A stretch of 62,700 bases of DNA from Nocardia araoensis NBRC 100135 (GCF_000308435.1 NZ_BAFR01000094.1:1-62700), one strand, 5' to 3'. Counted from the first letter of the stretch, positions 53,194-62,187 are shown. Made by a program: numbers and translations. The notes: a model not told the origin generated them from the letters alone.

Positions 53194-53385
53194 TCCGCGG
53201 TCCCCGCTTCGGCGGGCTTGCGGTGGAACATCTCCGGCGCAGCGCTTTTCGGTATCGACCCATCTCTCGCGACCTGCGCCCTGCTCGGCGGCGCTGTCGT
53301 ACCCACGGTCCGGTGGGCGAGCAGGCCGGATCGCGGCGGCACGCGATCGTCCAGCGAACAGCGGGCGCCCCGGCGATCGGGAAAT

Positions 53386-53410
53386 GATCTTGCGGATGTG
53401 CTTGCACCTG
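53386..53410 (+). promoter_or_regulatory. Shared dyad element, copy D
   Basis: On the plus strand it reads GATC, T, TGCGGATG, six bases TGCTTG, and CACCTG. It is the same layout as copies A and C with three arm substitutions. It lies 67 bases upstream of the XRE gene at 53477 and points toward it. The rest of the 324-base gap from HadAB shows nothing besides the HadAB terminator. Confidence 0.6.
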
Positions 53411-53476
53411 CGCATACGCGGCTTTTCGGGGGGTTCGGTGCTGGAGTGCGGGCACCGCACATGCGAGACTCGGTAC

Positions 53477-54421
53477 ATGCGTGCTTCGGTAGTGCGGCCT
53501 CAGAACGAATCCATCGCTCGTGGAACGGCTCCCGCCGCGGAGGGCGGCCCTACCGCCCTACGGATGATCCTCGGCGGGCGGATGCGGCGGCTGCGTGAGG
53601 CGCGCGGCATCTCGCTCGAGGAAGCGGGCGAGGCGATCCGCGGCTCGCACTCGAAGATCAGCCGCTTGGAATTGGGGCGTACCGGTTTCCGGGAGCGGGA
53701 TCTGGTGGACCTGCTCGCACTGTACGGCGTCACCGACGAGGAGGAGTGCGCGGAGTTCAAGCGGCTGGCCAAGCAGGCGAACACCTCGGGATGGTGGCAT
53801 CACGACGCCGACTGGCTGCCGAAGTGGTTCGACACCTATCTCGGGCTGGAACATGCCGCGCAGCTGATCCGCTGCTACGAGCCGCGGGTCGTCCCGGAGC
53901 TGCTGCAGACCCCCGAGTACGCCCGCGCGCTGTTCGTGCTCGCGCATCCGCACGAGGACGAGGAGTCGATCGAGCGGCGCGTGGCTCTGCGTATGCGCCG
54001 CCAGGAAATCCTGACCAGGCCGGACCCGCCCCAGATGTGGCTGATCGTCGAGGAGGCGGCGCTGCGGCGCAGGATCGGGGGATCGCAGGTGTGGCTGGCG
54101 CAGCTCGACCACCTGTTGCGGGTCGCGGACGCGCCCAACATCACCGTGCAGGTGCTCGCCGATCACGTCGGCGGCCCCGCGGTGTCCGACGGCGCCTTCA
54201 CCATGCTGCGCTTCGCCGAGTCCGACCTGCCGGACATCGTGTATCTCCAGCAGCTCACCGGCGCGCTGTATCTGGACAAGGACGCCGATCTCGCGGCCTA
54301 TCGCGCGGTGGCGAACCTGCTGTCGGTGCACGCGGCGCCCCCCGAGTACACCCGCGCTCTCATCGCGGCGTTGCGCGAGCGCGAGCCGCAGATCGTCGAG
54401 CTGCCGTCCGGCCCGGCCTGA
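53477..54421 (+). CDS. XRE-family regulator with DUF5753 domain
   Basis: The ATG at 53477 gives 314 residues. The N-terminal HTH (about 30-85) has LRMILGGRMRRLREARGIS and HSKISRLELGRTGFRERD. The DUF5753 part has WFDTYLGLEHAAQLIRCYE, VPELLQTPEYARALF, RIGGSQVW, and LPDIVYLQQLTGALYLDKD. No DUF397 gene follows; the neighbour is a second, very similar XRE gene. Copy D in the upstream region makes autoregulation likely. Confidence 0.92.
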   Translation: MRASVVRPQNESIARGTAPAAEGGPTALRMILGGRMRRLREARGISLEEAGEAIRGSHSKISRLELGRTGFRERDLVDLLALYGVTDEEECAEFKRLAKQANTSGWWHHDADWLPKWFDTYLGLEHAAQLIRCYEPRVVPELLQTPEYARALFVLAHPHEDEESIERRVALRMRRQEILTRPDPPQMWLIVEEAALRRRIGGSQVWLAQLDHLLRVADAPNITVQVLADHVGGPAVSDGAFTMLRFAESDLPDIVYLQQLTGALYLDKDADLAAYRAVANLLSVHAAPPEYTRALIAALREREPQIVELPSGPA

Positions 54422-54524
54422 CCGTTCGGCGGCGGTACCGGACCCGGTGGAACCCACGAATGTGCGGCGGTACAGGGACTTTCGGCCGTAGATAACGACT
54501 GGGTCAACATGGCAGACTCGGGGG

Positions 54525-55475
54525 ATGCGTCCTTCGAACGTACGACAGGCGTCCGATTCGGCAAGGCCGGGCGCCCAGCCGGTGGCCGGAGGCGGGCCGA
54601 CGGTCCTGCGGATGGTCCTCGGTGGCCGGCTGCGTCGCCTGCGCGAGGCGCGGAATATCACCCGTGAAGCGGCGGGTGAGGCCATTCGCGGGTCGCATTC
54701 GAAGATCAGCAGGCTGGAGCTCGGGCGCACCGGCTGCCGGGAACGCGATCTGGTCGACCTGCTCGATCTCTACGAGGTGACCGACCCGGCGGAACGGGAC
54801 CGATACCTGGAGCTGGCCAGGCAGGCCAATGCGTCGGGCTGGTGGGCACGGGACAACGACTGGCTGCCGAAATGGTTCGACACCTATCTCGGTTTGGAAC
54901 AGGCGGCCTGCCGGATCCGCTGCTACGAACCGCGAGCGGTCCCGGAATTGCTGCAGACCCCGGAGTACGCCCGCGCGCTGCTCACGCTGTCGCACCCGGG
55001 CGAGCCGGAGGACGCGATCGAACGGCGGGTCGCACTGCGCATGCGCAGACAGGAGATCCTCACCGATCCGAACCCGCCGCAGGTGTGGATGCTGATCGAG
55101 GAAGCCGCGCTGCGCCGCAGGATCGGCGGCTCGACGGTCTGGCGCGCCCAGCTGGACCGCGTGCTGCACGCGGCGGCGCAGCCGAACATCACCATCCAGA
55201 TCCTGGCCGATCATGTGGGCGGTCCGGCGCTCACCGACGGCGCGTTCACCGTCTTGCGCTTCGCCGAGTCGGATCTGCCCGACATCGTCTACCTCCAGCA
55301 GCTGACCAGCGCGCTGTATCTGGACAAGATCGCCGATCTGGACGTGTACTACACGGTGCTGAACCAACTTTCGCTGCTGGCCCCGTCGCCGGAGCACTCC
55401 CGCCAGCTGCTGCGGATCTTGCGCGACGGCGTCCCGCCGACGGTCGACCAACCGATGGACCGCCCCACGAGCTGA
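54525..55475 (+). CDS. XRE-family regulator with DUF5753 domain (tandem paralogue)
   Basis: This 316-residue protein is strongly similar along its length to the gene before it, for example WFDTYLGLEQAACRIRCYE, VPELLQTPEYARALL and LPDIVYLQQLTSALYLDK. The HTH is at about residues 28-83 (LRRLREARNITREAAGEAI). The HTH sequence REAAGEAI is closer to the REAAGDAI of the 43995 regulator than to the LEEAGEAI of its neighbour. No copy of the dyad element precedes it; it lies 103 bases after the first gene and may share its transcript. Confidence 0.92.
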   Translation: MRPSNVRQASDSARPGAQPVAGGGPTVLRMVLGGRLRRLREARNITREAAGEAIRGSHSKISRLELGRTGCRERDLVDLLDLYEVTDPAERDRYLELARQANASGWWARDNDWLPKWFDTYLGLEQAACRIRCYEPRAVPELLQTPEYARALLTLSHPGEPEDAIERRVALRMRRQEILTDPNPPQVWMLIEEAALRRRIGGSTVWRAQLDRVLHAAAQPNITIQILADHVGGPALTDGAFTVLRFAESDLPDIVYLQQLTSALYLDKIADLDVYYTVLNQLSLLAPSPEHSRQLLRILRDGVPPTVDQPMDRPTS

Positions 55476-55577
55476 CCGGGCGGCGGACTGCCCTCCTCGC
55501 CGGTGCGGCGCGCGATTCAGCGCGCCCGAATCGGGCATCTTTCCTGCGAGGTGATGCGCATGGCGGGGAAGAGCGAA

Positions 55578-55600
55578 GTATTGTCCCATTGGGACAATAC
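55578..55600. promoter_or_regulatory. Perfect 23-bp palindromic operator of the TetR gene
   Basis: Arms GTATTGTCCCA and TGGGACAATAC surround a single T and are perfectly complementary. It ends 4 bases before the likely TetR start. A TGTCCCA-N-TGGGACA core of this kind is typical of TetR operators. A GACAAT hexamer inside it is placed for a leaderless transcript. Confidence 0.85.
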
Positions 55601-55604
55601 GGAT

Positions 55605-56276
55605 ATGCTCGGAGGCATGAGCGACGACGGTGTCGGTCTGGACGGCCGTCGGCTGCGCACTCGGCGCAGCCGCGAGGCGCTGTCGCGCGCGGCGTTCGAC
55701 CTGCTCACCGAGCGGGGGCTCGACGCGGTGGCCGTCGAGGACATCGCGCTGCGCGCCGGGGTCACCCGGCGCACGTTCAGCAGGCACTTCGCGTCCATCG
55801 AAGAGGCGATTCTCGGCGATGTCGACCAGGATGTGCACCTGTTCAACGAAGCCCTGTGCCGTCGTCCGCTTTCCGAGCCGCCCCTGATCGCCTACCGCGG
55901 CGCCGTCCACGACTGGCTCGCCACCGAGTACGGCGGGGCCCGTGCGTCCCTGCTCGCCCGCCGTTGGGCGCTGTTCCAGCGATTCGAGGACGAACCCGAA
56001 CTGTTCGCCGGCTATCAGCGCATCCGCATCGAGGGGCAACGCGAATCGGTCCGGATCATCGCGGCGCGGCTGGGCGTGGATCCGCAGGCCGATCCGCGTC
56101 CGGCCGTCGCCGTCGGCGCCGGTGCGGGCATGCTGCTCGCGGCGCTGCAGAGCTGGGCGGCGGGACCCGATCCGATGGGCCTGCCCGGCCTCGTCGAGGA
56201 GTTCTTCGACACCCTCGTCACCCTCACCGCCGAAATTCGCAACGAGGAGTCACCGTCATGTCTACCGGGTCGGTGA
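55605..56276 (+). CDS. TetR-family transcriptional regulator, autoregulated
   Basis: I place the start at ATG 55605 (223 residues) or ATG 55617 (219). Any earlier start would run through the palindromic operator, which is unlikely for an autoregulated gene. Neither has a well-spaced ribosome site, so the mRNA may be leaderless. The HTH is at about residues 20-65 (REALSRAAFDLLTERGLDA, VEDIALRAGVTRRTFSRHF). The gene overlaps the following membrane-protein gene by 19 bases, so that gene is the probable regulated partner. Confidence 0.88.
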   Translation: MLGGMSDDGVGLDGRRLRTRRSREALSRAAFDLLTERGLDAVAVEDIALRAGVTRRTFSRHFASIEEAILGDVDQDVHLFNEALCRRPLSEPPLIAYRGAVHDWLATEYGGARASLLARRWALFQRFEDEPELFAGYQRIRIEGQRESVRIIAARLGVDPQADPRPAVAVGAGAGMLLAALQSWAAGPDPMGLPGLVEEFFDTLVTLTAEIRNEESPSCLPGR

Positions 56277-56839
56277 ACATGTACCGCCGGACGTGCCGAC
56301 GCGTCGGCCTGGATCGAAATCCGCTGCGCCGAAGAGAAGACCGTGTGCAGACCGGGGTGGCGGTGCTGCTGGCCCTGGTGTTCCTGATCGTCGTGCCCGT
56401 ACTGGCGGTGACCGTCGGCGGCCGGGTGTACCGCGTCGAGACGGCCGCGGTGCAAGCCGAGACGGCACGGCTGCATCGGGTCGACGCCACCGTGATCGAA
56501 ACCGGCAAGACGCCGCTGTACGCACCGGTGGTGCCTGCGCGCGTGTCCTGGAAGGACGCCGACGGCGTGGCCCACACCGGCGACTATCAGTCGACCACCG
56601 TGGTCGAGCCGGGTTCCACCGTGCCGATCTGGCTGAACGAGCGCGGCGCGATCGTCGAGCCGCCGTCGTCGACCCAGCCTGCGAGCAAAGCGGTGATGCT
56701 GACCGCCGGTGCGGTGTTCGGTGTCTGGATCGTGCTCGTCGGCAGCTACCTGCTGCTGCGCCGCGGCCTCGATCGGCGGCGGCTGCGCAGGTGGGAGACC
56801 GAATGGATGACGGCCGACCTCACCTGGGGACACGGCTGA
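56258..56839 (+). CDS. Rv1733c-like two-helix membrane protein
   Basis: ATG 56258 behind GAGGAG gives 193 residues. Basic N-terminal YRRTCRRVGLDRNPLRRRED, a transmembrane helix (about 33-55), an extracytoplasmic domain (about 60-140, with VVPARVSWKDADGVAHTGDY), and a second helix (about 148-172) followed by a basic tail match the Rv1733c family. That family is known in mycobacteria as a dormancy-regulon membrane protein and antigen of unknown function. It is co-transcribed with the TetR gene. Confidence 0.85.
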   Translation: MSTGSVNMYRRTCRRVGLDRNPLRRREDRVQTGVAVLLALVFLIVVPVLAVTVGGRVYRVETAAVQAETARLHRVDATVIETGKTPLYAPVVPARVSWKDADGVAHTGDYQSTTVVEPGSTVPIWLNERGAIVEPPSSTQPASKAVMLTAGAVFGVWIVLVGSYLLLRRGLDRRRLRRWETEWMTADLTWGHG

Positions 56840-57011
56840 GCCTTGGTGCGGCGTGCCCGCCGGGCGAGGGTAGGGAACAGGCGCAGCGGGCACGTCGCGT
56901 GCCGGGCCGCAACGCGGCGAACGAAGCGGGCCCGGCACCGCTCCTGAGATTAAGGCATCGGCCTGCCGCACCGCCCGATTCGGCGCGGATCGCCGGAGAT
57001 CCCACCACGTA

Positions 57012-57046
57012 GACCCGGTTACGTTGTGACACAACATAACCGGGTC
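57012..57046. terminator. Bidirectional stem-loop between convergent genes
   Basis: Arms of 16 bases (GACCCGGTTACGTTGT and ACAACATAACCGGGTC) pair with one G-T wobble around a 3-base loop. It lies 12 bases from the stop of the carboxylase gene and about 170 from the Rv1733c-like gene, serving both directions. Confidence 0.8.
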
Positions 57047-57057
57047 CACGCACCGGC

Positions 57058-58608
57058 TCAGACCGGGAAGAGGCTGTGCTTGCGCGGGTTGGGTTCGGCG
57101 CTCGCCTCTTTCTCGCGCAGCAGGCGCAGCGCCCGCCGGATCTCCAGCCTGGTGCGCGAGGGCTCGATCACCGCGTCGATGTAACCGCGCTCGGCGGCGA
57201 TCCACGGTGTGGCGACCGTCGTGTTGTACTGCTCGATCATGGCCTCGCGCAGCGCCGCGCGCTGCTCCGGGTCCACCTGGGCGAGCTGCCGCTTGCCGAC
57301 GATGCTCACCGCGCTCTCCGCACCCATCACGGCGATGCGCGCGGTCGGCCAGGCCAGGCTGACGTCGGCGCCCAGCTGTTTGCAGCCCATCACGGCGTAG
57401 CCGCCGCCGTAGGCCTTGCGGACCACGACGGTCACGATCGGGACGGTCGCCTCGATCACCGCGCGGAAGAACCGTCCGCCGCGCTTGATCACCCCGCTGC
57501 GCTCCTCCTCCACACCGGGCAGCACGCCGGGTGTGTCCACGACGAAGATCAGCGGCAGGCCGAAGACGTTGCACAACCGGATGAAATGCGTCGCCTTGTC
57601 CGAGCATTTGGCATCGATCGCGCCGCCGAGCACCAACGGCTGGTTGGCGATCACCCCGACGCTGCGCCCGTCGACGCGGGCGAAGCCGGTGATCAGGTTC
57701 TGCGCGGTGGCCGCGCTGATCTCGTGGAAGGCGCCGTCGTCGAACAGGCGCAGCAAGATCTCGTGCATGTCGTAGCCCTGCCGATCGGAATCGGGAACGA
57801 TCGAGTCCAGTTCCAGATCGTGCGGCGTGATCTGCGGCTCCAATCCCGGATTGACGACCGGGCCCGGCTCCAGGCAACTCGTCGGCAGATAGCTCAGATA
57901 GGTTCTGGCCCAGTCGAAAGCATCCTGTTCGGTGGCGGCGACGTGGTGGACGGTGCCGGTGGCCGCCTGCGCCTGCGCGCCGCCCAGCTCCTCCATGGTC
58001 ACCTCCTCGCCGGTGACCTCTTTGATCACCTCGGGGCCGGTGACGAACATGTACGACTTCTCGGTCGCGATCAGGATGTCGGTGTTCACCGGCGCGTAGA
58101 CCGATCCGGCGGCGCATTTGCCCAACATGATCGACACTTGCGGCACGAAGCCCGACAGCCGTTCCTGGCGGCGGCTCATCAGCGCGTACCAGGCCAGGGA
58201 GGTCACCGCGTCCTGGATGCGGGCGCCGCCGGAGTCGTTGATCGCGACGACCGGGCAGGCATTCTTGGTGGCGAAATCCAGTGCCGCGGCGACTTTGCGG
58301 CCGAACATCTCGCCGACCGAGCCGCCGAAGACGGTCTGATCGTGCGCGATCACCACGACGGGCCTGCCGTCGATCCGGCCGCGACCGGTGACCACGCCGT
58401 CGCCGTACATGGCTCCTGGCGTGCCCGGCTGGCGCACCAGCGCGCCGATCTCCACGAAACTTCCCGGGTCCAGCAGCGCGCGCACGCGCTCCCGCGCGCT
58501 GGGAATGCCCTTGGACTTGCGCTTCGCGATGCCGATTTCGCCCGCGGGTTCCTCGGCCAGCTCCAGGATCCCGCGCAGTTCGTCCAGCTTCTCTCGCGTA
58601 CCGCTCAT
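57058..58608 (-). CDS. Acyl-CoA carboxylase beta (carboxyltransferase) subunit
   Basis: The 516-residue protein consists of two crotonase-like carboxyltransferase domains. Oxyanion-hole glycines are visible in [11 protein letters not shown] and [14 protein letters not shown] in the first half, and in [21 protein letters not shown] and [19 protein letters not shown] in the second. It transfers carboxyl from biotin (on an AccA-type subunit encoded elsewhere) to acetyl-, propionyl- or longer acyl-CoA. The AccD subclass is not assigned here. It may supply malonyl- or methylmalonyl-CoA for fatty and mycolic acids. No biotin ligase gene is adjacent. Confidence 0.92.
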   Translation of the reverse strand: MSGTREKLDELRGILELAEEPAGEIGIAKRKSKGIPSARERVRALLDPGSFVEIGALVRQPGTPGAMYGDGVVTGRGRIDGRPVVVIAHDQTVFGGSVGEMFGRKVAAALDFATKNACPVVAINDSGGARIQDAVTSLAWYALMSRRQERLSGFVPQVSIMLGKCAAGSVYAPVNTDILIATEKSYMFVTGPEVIKEVTGEEVTMEELGGAQAQAATGTVHHVAATEQDAFDWARTYLSYLPTSCLEPGPVVNPGLEPQITPHDLELDSIVPDSDRQGYDMHEILLRLFDDGAFHEISAATAQNLITGFARVDGRSVGVIANQPLVLGGAIDAKCSDKATHFIRLCNVFGLPLIFVVDTPGVLPGVEEERSGVIKRGGRFFRAVIEATVPIVTVVVRKAYGGGYAVMGCKQLGADVSLAWPTARIAVMGAESAVSIVGKRQLAQVDPEQRAALREAMIEQYNTTVATPWIAAERGYIDAVIEPSRTRLEIRRALRLLREKEASAEPNPRKHSLFPV

Positions 58609-59136
58609 ATGTGTTGTCGCCCTTCGAAACTCGTCGCGACGCCGTACGGCAGCGCGGCGCTCGATGCTATCGGCGGTGCGATCTGCTGCACAGCGGTTCG
58701 GAAGATCTGATGGAACAGCTCACAGGTTTGCCTCTCGATCCCCCGGTTCATAGCACGCCGCGGCCCCGGCCACCGCGACGACACGGACTGTGCGAGGTCC
58801 CAATCGTGGCCGTGGGTGTCGATGAACCGTCCCCAGGGCGCGGGCGGGGACTACTCAGGGCGATGCCGACGGATCTAGGGTGATCTCGACGCAGCGCCGG
58901 AAATGCGCGGACGGCGCTGCGTCACACACTCCGGAAAATCGGCGCGTCCGTGACGGCGCGGGGCCGGAACCGAAAACCGCAGTGTCGCAGTGCTTCTATC
59001 CGTGCGGTACGGTCCCCGCGAATTCCATCGAAAGCTTGTGATTGCGCCCAACGGGTCGGGCGGCCGCTGATGACTTACCCGATTCGGCGGAACATATCTC
59101 GATTCCATCACGATCCGACGCTAACCTTCGGGAGGC
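58609..59136. other. Non-coding interval between divergent genes
   Basis: About 530 bases lie between the carboxylase and the PucR-like gene, which point away from each other. Short open frames lack ribosome sites and family features. Promoters for both flanking genes are expected here; I see no clear repeat. Confidence 0.45.
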
Positions 59137-60117
59137 ATGATGGGCAGCCAGCCGAGAACGAGTACCGAGATGTTGACATCGAAACTCGTCGCACACCTGG
59201 CCGGACGTTCCGGCCGCGACGCGTCCGGCGATGTGGCGACGACCGCGCGGAATTGCCTGGCGGCCGCCGTCGAACTGCTGGCTCCGCGTCCGGCGCCCGC
59301 GGTGGCCCGGCCGCCGGAGATCGCCGGTTTCGCCTCGCGCTGGGCGCGGGAGGGTATCGCACTGGAAACGGTGCTCGGCGCATATCACGACGAAATCCGC
59401 AGCGGATTGGAATTCCTCGCCGACGAGGTCGCCGACGAGCGAACCGATCATTTTCTCGCGGGTGCGCGGCTGGCGGTCCACGTGCTGGAGATGGTGACGG
59501 TGGCGGCGTCGACCGCTTACGTCGACGAGCACCGCGCGGTCGCGCGGGAACATCAGACCGCGGCTCAGACGCTGGTCTCCGCGCTGCTGGGCGGGCACGC
59601 GGTCGGTGAGCTCGCCAGGGCCACCGGCATTCCGATCGCGCGGTCGTATCAGGTCGTCGCGCTGGGCATCCCGGCGCATCCGGACGAGCGAAGACCCGCG
59701 ACGGGCCCGGACGCGGCCCGGCGCAAGCTCCGCCGGGTGCAGGCCGCACTGGCGGATCCGCTCGGCTCACGGGCGTTGTCGGTGTTGTCCGCCGCGGGCG
59801 GCACGGTGCTGGTGCCGCTCGACGACGTGCCGGCCCGCACCGGAACGTTCACCCTGACCGAGGACGTGCTCGCCATCGTCGGCGAGGCCGCCGAGGTCCC
59901 GCTGACCGCGGCGGTGGCCGCCGGACGCACCGCGCGCATCCCGGAACTGGCCGGTCGCGCGCACGACATGCTGGACCGGCTGCGGGCGGCCAGCAGGCCG
60001 CCGGGGCTGTACCGGGTGCCCGACGCGGGCGAGACCCCGGGTTGTGAACTGCCCCAGCCGGGTCATATGGCCATCGTCACCTCACCCAACGATCACGTGA
60101 TCGGTCGTTCGGCCTGA
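59137..60117 (+). CDS. PucR-like protein lacking the C-terminal HTH
   Basis: The 326-residue protein starts at ATG 59137 (or 59140, better spaced from GGGAGG). It aligns by eye with the PucR regulator at 40603-41865: FASRWAREGIALETVLGAYHDEIRSG, REHQTAAQTLVSALL, IARSYQVVALGIPAHPDE, RRKLRRVQAALADPLGSRAL and RPPGLYRVPD. It ends shortly after that last block, where the full-length protein continues into the GGDEF-like end and the HTH. It could be a ligand-sensing or dominant-negative partner of PucR proteins, or a decayed regulator. The frame is clean, which argues against a pseudogene. Confidence 0.8.
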   Translation: MMGSQPRTSTEMLTSKLVAHLAGRSGRDASGDVATTARNCLAAAVELLAPRPAPAVARPPEIAGFASRWAREGIALETVLGAYHDEIRSGLEFLADEVADERTDHFLAGARLAVHVLEMVTVAASTAYVDEHRAVAREHQTAAQTLVSALLGGHAVGELARATGIPIARSYQVVALGIPAHPDERRPATGPDAARRKLRRVQAALADPLGSRALSVLSAAGGTVLVPLDDVPARTGTFTLTEDVLAIVGEAAEVPLTAAVAAGRTARIPELAGRAHDMLDRLRAASRPPGLYRVPDAGETPGCELPQPGHMAIVTSPNDHVIGRSA

Positions 60118-60174
60118 TTTTCCGCCGCTATCGTCGACTGTGCCCTGATTTCGAGGGTGAGCAAAGGAGTTCGA

Positions 60175-61125
60175 GTGACCACCGCGTTGTCCGATCGCGA
60201 TATTCTGCGCGAGCTGGAGCCCACCGCAGAACGCCTGCTCGATGATCATCTGCGCAAGGCCAAGTCCTGGAATCCGCACGATTACGTGCCGTGGGACGAC
60301 GGGCGCAATTTCGCCGCACTCGGCGGAATCGATTGGGAGCCCGGCCAATCCGCGCTTTCCGAGGTGGCGCAGACCGCGATGATCACCAATCTGCTCACCG
60401 AGGACAATCTGCCCTCGTATCACCGGGAGATCTCGGAGGCGTTCTCGCTGGACAGTGCGTGGGGCACCTGGGTGGGCCGGTGGACCGCGGAGGAGAACCG
60501 CCACGCCATCGTTATGCGCGATTATCTGGTCGTGACCCGCGCGGTCGATCCGGTACTGCTGGAGCAGGCGCGGATGGCGCATATGACCACCGGCTTCGGT
60601 AAACCCGACAAAGAGCAGCAGTTCCTGCGTTCGGTGGCCTACGTCACACTGCAGGAGCTCGCGACCAGGATCAGTCACCGCAACACCGGAGCGGCCTGCG
60701 AGGAACCGATCGCCGAGCGTATGCTGCAACGTGTTGCCGCCGACGAGAATCTGCACATGATCTTCTACCGGAACATCAGCGCCGCGGCCATCGACCTGGT
60801 GCCGAACGAAGCGCTGCGCGCCATCACCAGCGTGGTCACCCGTTTCCAGATGCCCGGGGTGACCCAGCCGAATTTCCGGCGCAACGCGGTGCTGCTGGCC
60901 AAGCACGGCATCTACGACTTGCGTCAGCATCTGGATGTGGTGGTGCGTCCGGTGCTGCGCGCGTGGCGCGTCTTCGAACGCGACGATCTGACCGGCGACG
61001 GCGAACGCGCCCGCGAGGAATTGGACGCTTACCTCGAAGACCTGGAGATCCGGGCGCGGCGGTTCGAGGAGCAGCGTGAGCGCGCGGCGGCCAGACAAGC
61101 GGAACGGGCCGCCGCGGCCGGATGA
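60175..61125 (+). CDS. Acyl-ACP desaturase (diiron, DesA-like)
   Basis: I chose GTG 60175 because AAAGGAG ends 6 bases upstream (316 residues); GTG 60157 is also open. Diiron ligands are visible in two EExxH-type motifs: TEDNLPSYH near residue 83 and TAEENRHAIVMRD near 107, plus ADENLHMIF near 200. It inserts a cis double bond into an ACP-bound acyl chain, as DesA1/DesA2 do in mycolic-acid-producing actinobacteria. It overlaps the next gene, an antigen-85-like esterase, by 4 bases (ATGA). Confidence 0.9.
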   Translation: MTTALSDRDILRELEPTAERLLDDHLRKAKSWNPHDYVPWDDGRNFAALGGIDWEPGQSALSEVAQTAMITNLLTEDNLPSYHREISEAFSLDSAWGTWVGRWTAEENRHAIVMRDYLVVTRAVDPVLLEQARMAHMTTGFGKPDKEQQFLRSVAYVTLQELATRISHRNTGAACEEPIAERMLQRVAADENLHMIFYRNISAAAIDLVPNEALRAITSVVTRFQMPGVTQPNFRRNAVLLAKHGIYDLRQHLDVVVRPVLRAWRVFERDDLTGDGERAREELDAYLEDLEIRARRFEEQRERAAARQAERAAAAG

Positions 61126-62147
61126 CTCTACGCGTGCCGATCACCGCGGTGGCGATGGCCCTCATCGCCACCGCCACCGCTGCGCCCGTGCTCGCCGATC
61201 CGGTGCCGCAGACCCCGCCGCCCGCGGTCGACCCGGCCATGACCCGCACCGGGCTGCTCTCGATCGAGGACTTGGGCGGAGGGCACGAACGGCTCTCGAT
61301 CGCCTCGTCGGCGATGCGCCGGGTCATCACCGTCGACATCCTGCGCGGCAGCGGCGAGGCGCCGCGTCCGGTGCTGTATCTGCTCGACGGCGTCGACGGC
61401 GACGCCACGTCGGCTTGGCTGACCAAGGGTGGAGCCGCCGAATACTTCGCGGGCAAGCCGGTGGACGTGGTGCTTCCCGGCGGCGGCACCGGCAGCATGT
61501 ACAGCGACTGGATCCGGCAGGACGCCGCGCTGGGACTCAACCGCTGGGAGACGTTCCTGACCACCGAGCTTCCCCCGATCGTGGAGTCGCTGCTGCGCAG
61601 CGACGGTCGCCGCGCCATCGCGGGGGTGTCGATGGGCGCCCAGGCGGCGATGATGCTCGCCCAGCGCTATCCGGGCTGGTATCGCGCCGTCGCCGGGATG
61701 AGCGGCTGCTACTCCACCGCCGACCCGCTCGGTCACGCGGTGACCACCATCACCGTCGCCTCGCGCGGCGGCAACGTGAACAATCTCTGGGGCCCGCCGA
61801 CCTCACCGGAATGGGCCGCGCACGACAGCCTGCTGCATGCGGAGAAGCTGCGCGGCACCGCCATCTACCTCTCGGCGGCCACCGGGCTGCCCACCGGAGC
61901 CGATCTGGTGTCGGTCGCGAACTCCCCGTCGGTCGCGGAAGCGTTGCGCACCGCGGGCGGCGGTGCGGCGCTGGAAGCGGGTGCCAGGGCCTGCACCGAG
62001 CGGTTCGCCGGCCGCCTGTCCGAGCTGAACATCCCCGCCACTCTGGAGTACACCGCGGACGGCATGCACACCTGGCCGGACTTCCAGGCGCAACTGCCGA
62101 AGGCGTGGCGGGCGCTCGCGCAGGCGCTGGGGCTGCCGCCGTCGTGA
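61122..62147 (+). CDS. Antigen-85-like (mycolyltransferase-family) esterase
   Basis: The 341-residue protein has an N-terminal signal peptide (about 1-25, cleavage after VLA). The esterase-D/Ag85 fold is clear: RPVLYLLDGVDGDATSAWL, VLPGGGTGSMYSDWI, the nucleophile elbow GVSMGAQAAMM, and the late His in YTADGMHTWPDFQ. In mycolic-acid bacteria such enzymes transfer mycoloyl groups between trehalose and the wall. Whether this member does so or is an ordinary esterase is not decidable here. Translational coupling to the desaturase is unusual and suggests joint control of lipid modification and export-side use. Confidence 0.88.
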   Translation: MTLRVPITAVAMALIATATAAPVLADPVPQTPPPAVDPAMTRTGLLSIEDLGGGHERLSIASSAMRRVITVDILRGSGEAPRPVLYLLDGVDGDATSAWLTKGGAAEYFAGKPVDVVLPGGGTGSMYSDWIRQDAALGLNRWETFLTTELPPIVESLLRSDGRRAIAGVSMGAQAAMMLAQRYPGWYRAVAGMSGCYSTADPLGHAVTTITVASRGGNVNNLWGPPTSPEWAAHDSLLHAEKLRGTAIYLSAATGLPTGADLVSVANSPSVAEALRTAGGGAALEAGARACTERFAGRLSELNIPATLEYTADGMHTWPDFQAQLPKAWRALAQALGLPPS

Positions 62148-62187
62148 ACCGGCGGAATCAGCGCGGCGCGCTCGCGTTGACATCGAT

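Noticed and set aside
58611..58883. 90-codon open frame between the carboxylase and the PucR-like gene
   Set aside because: There is no recognisable protein features or ribosome site, and composition is like neighbouring non-coding sequence.
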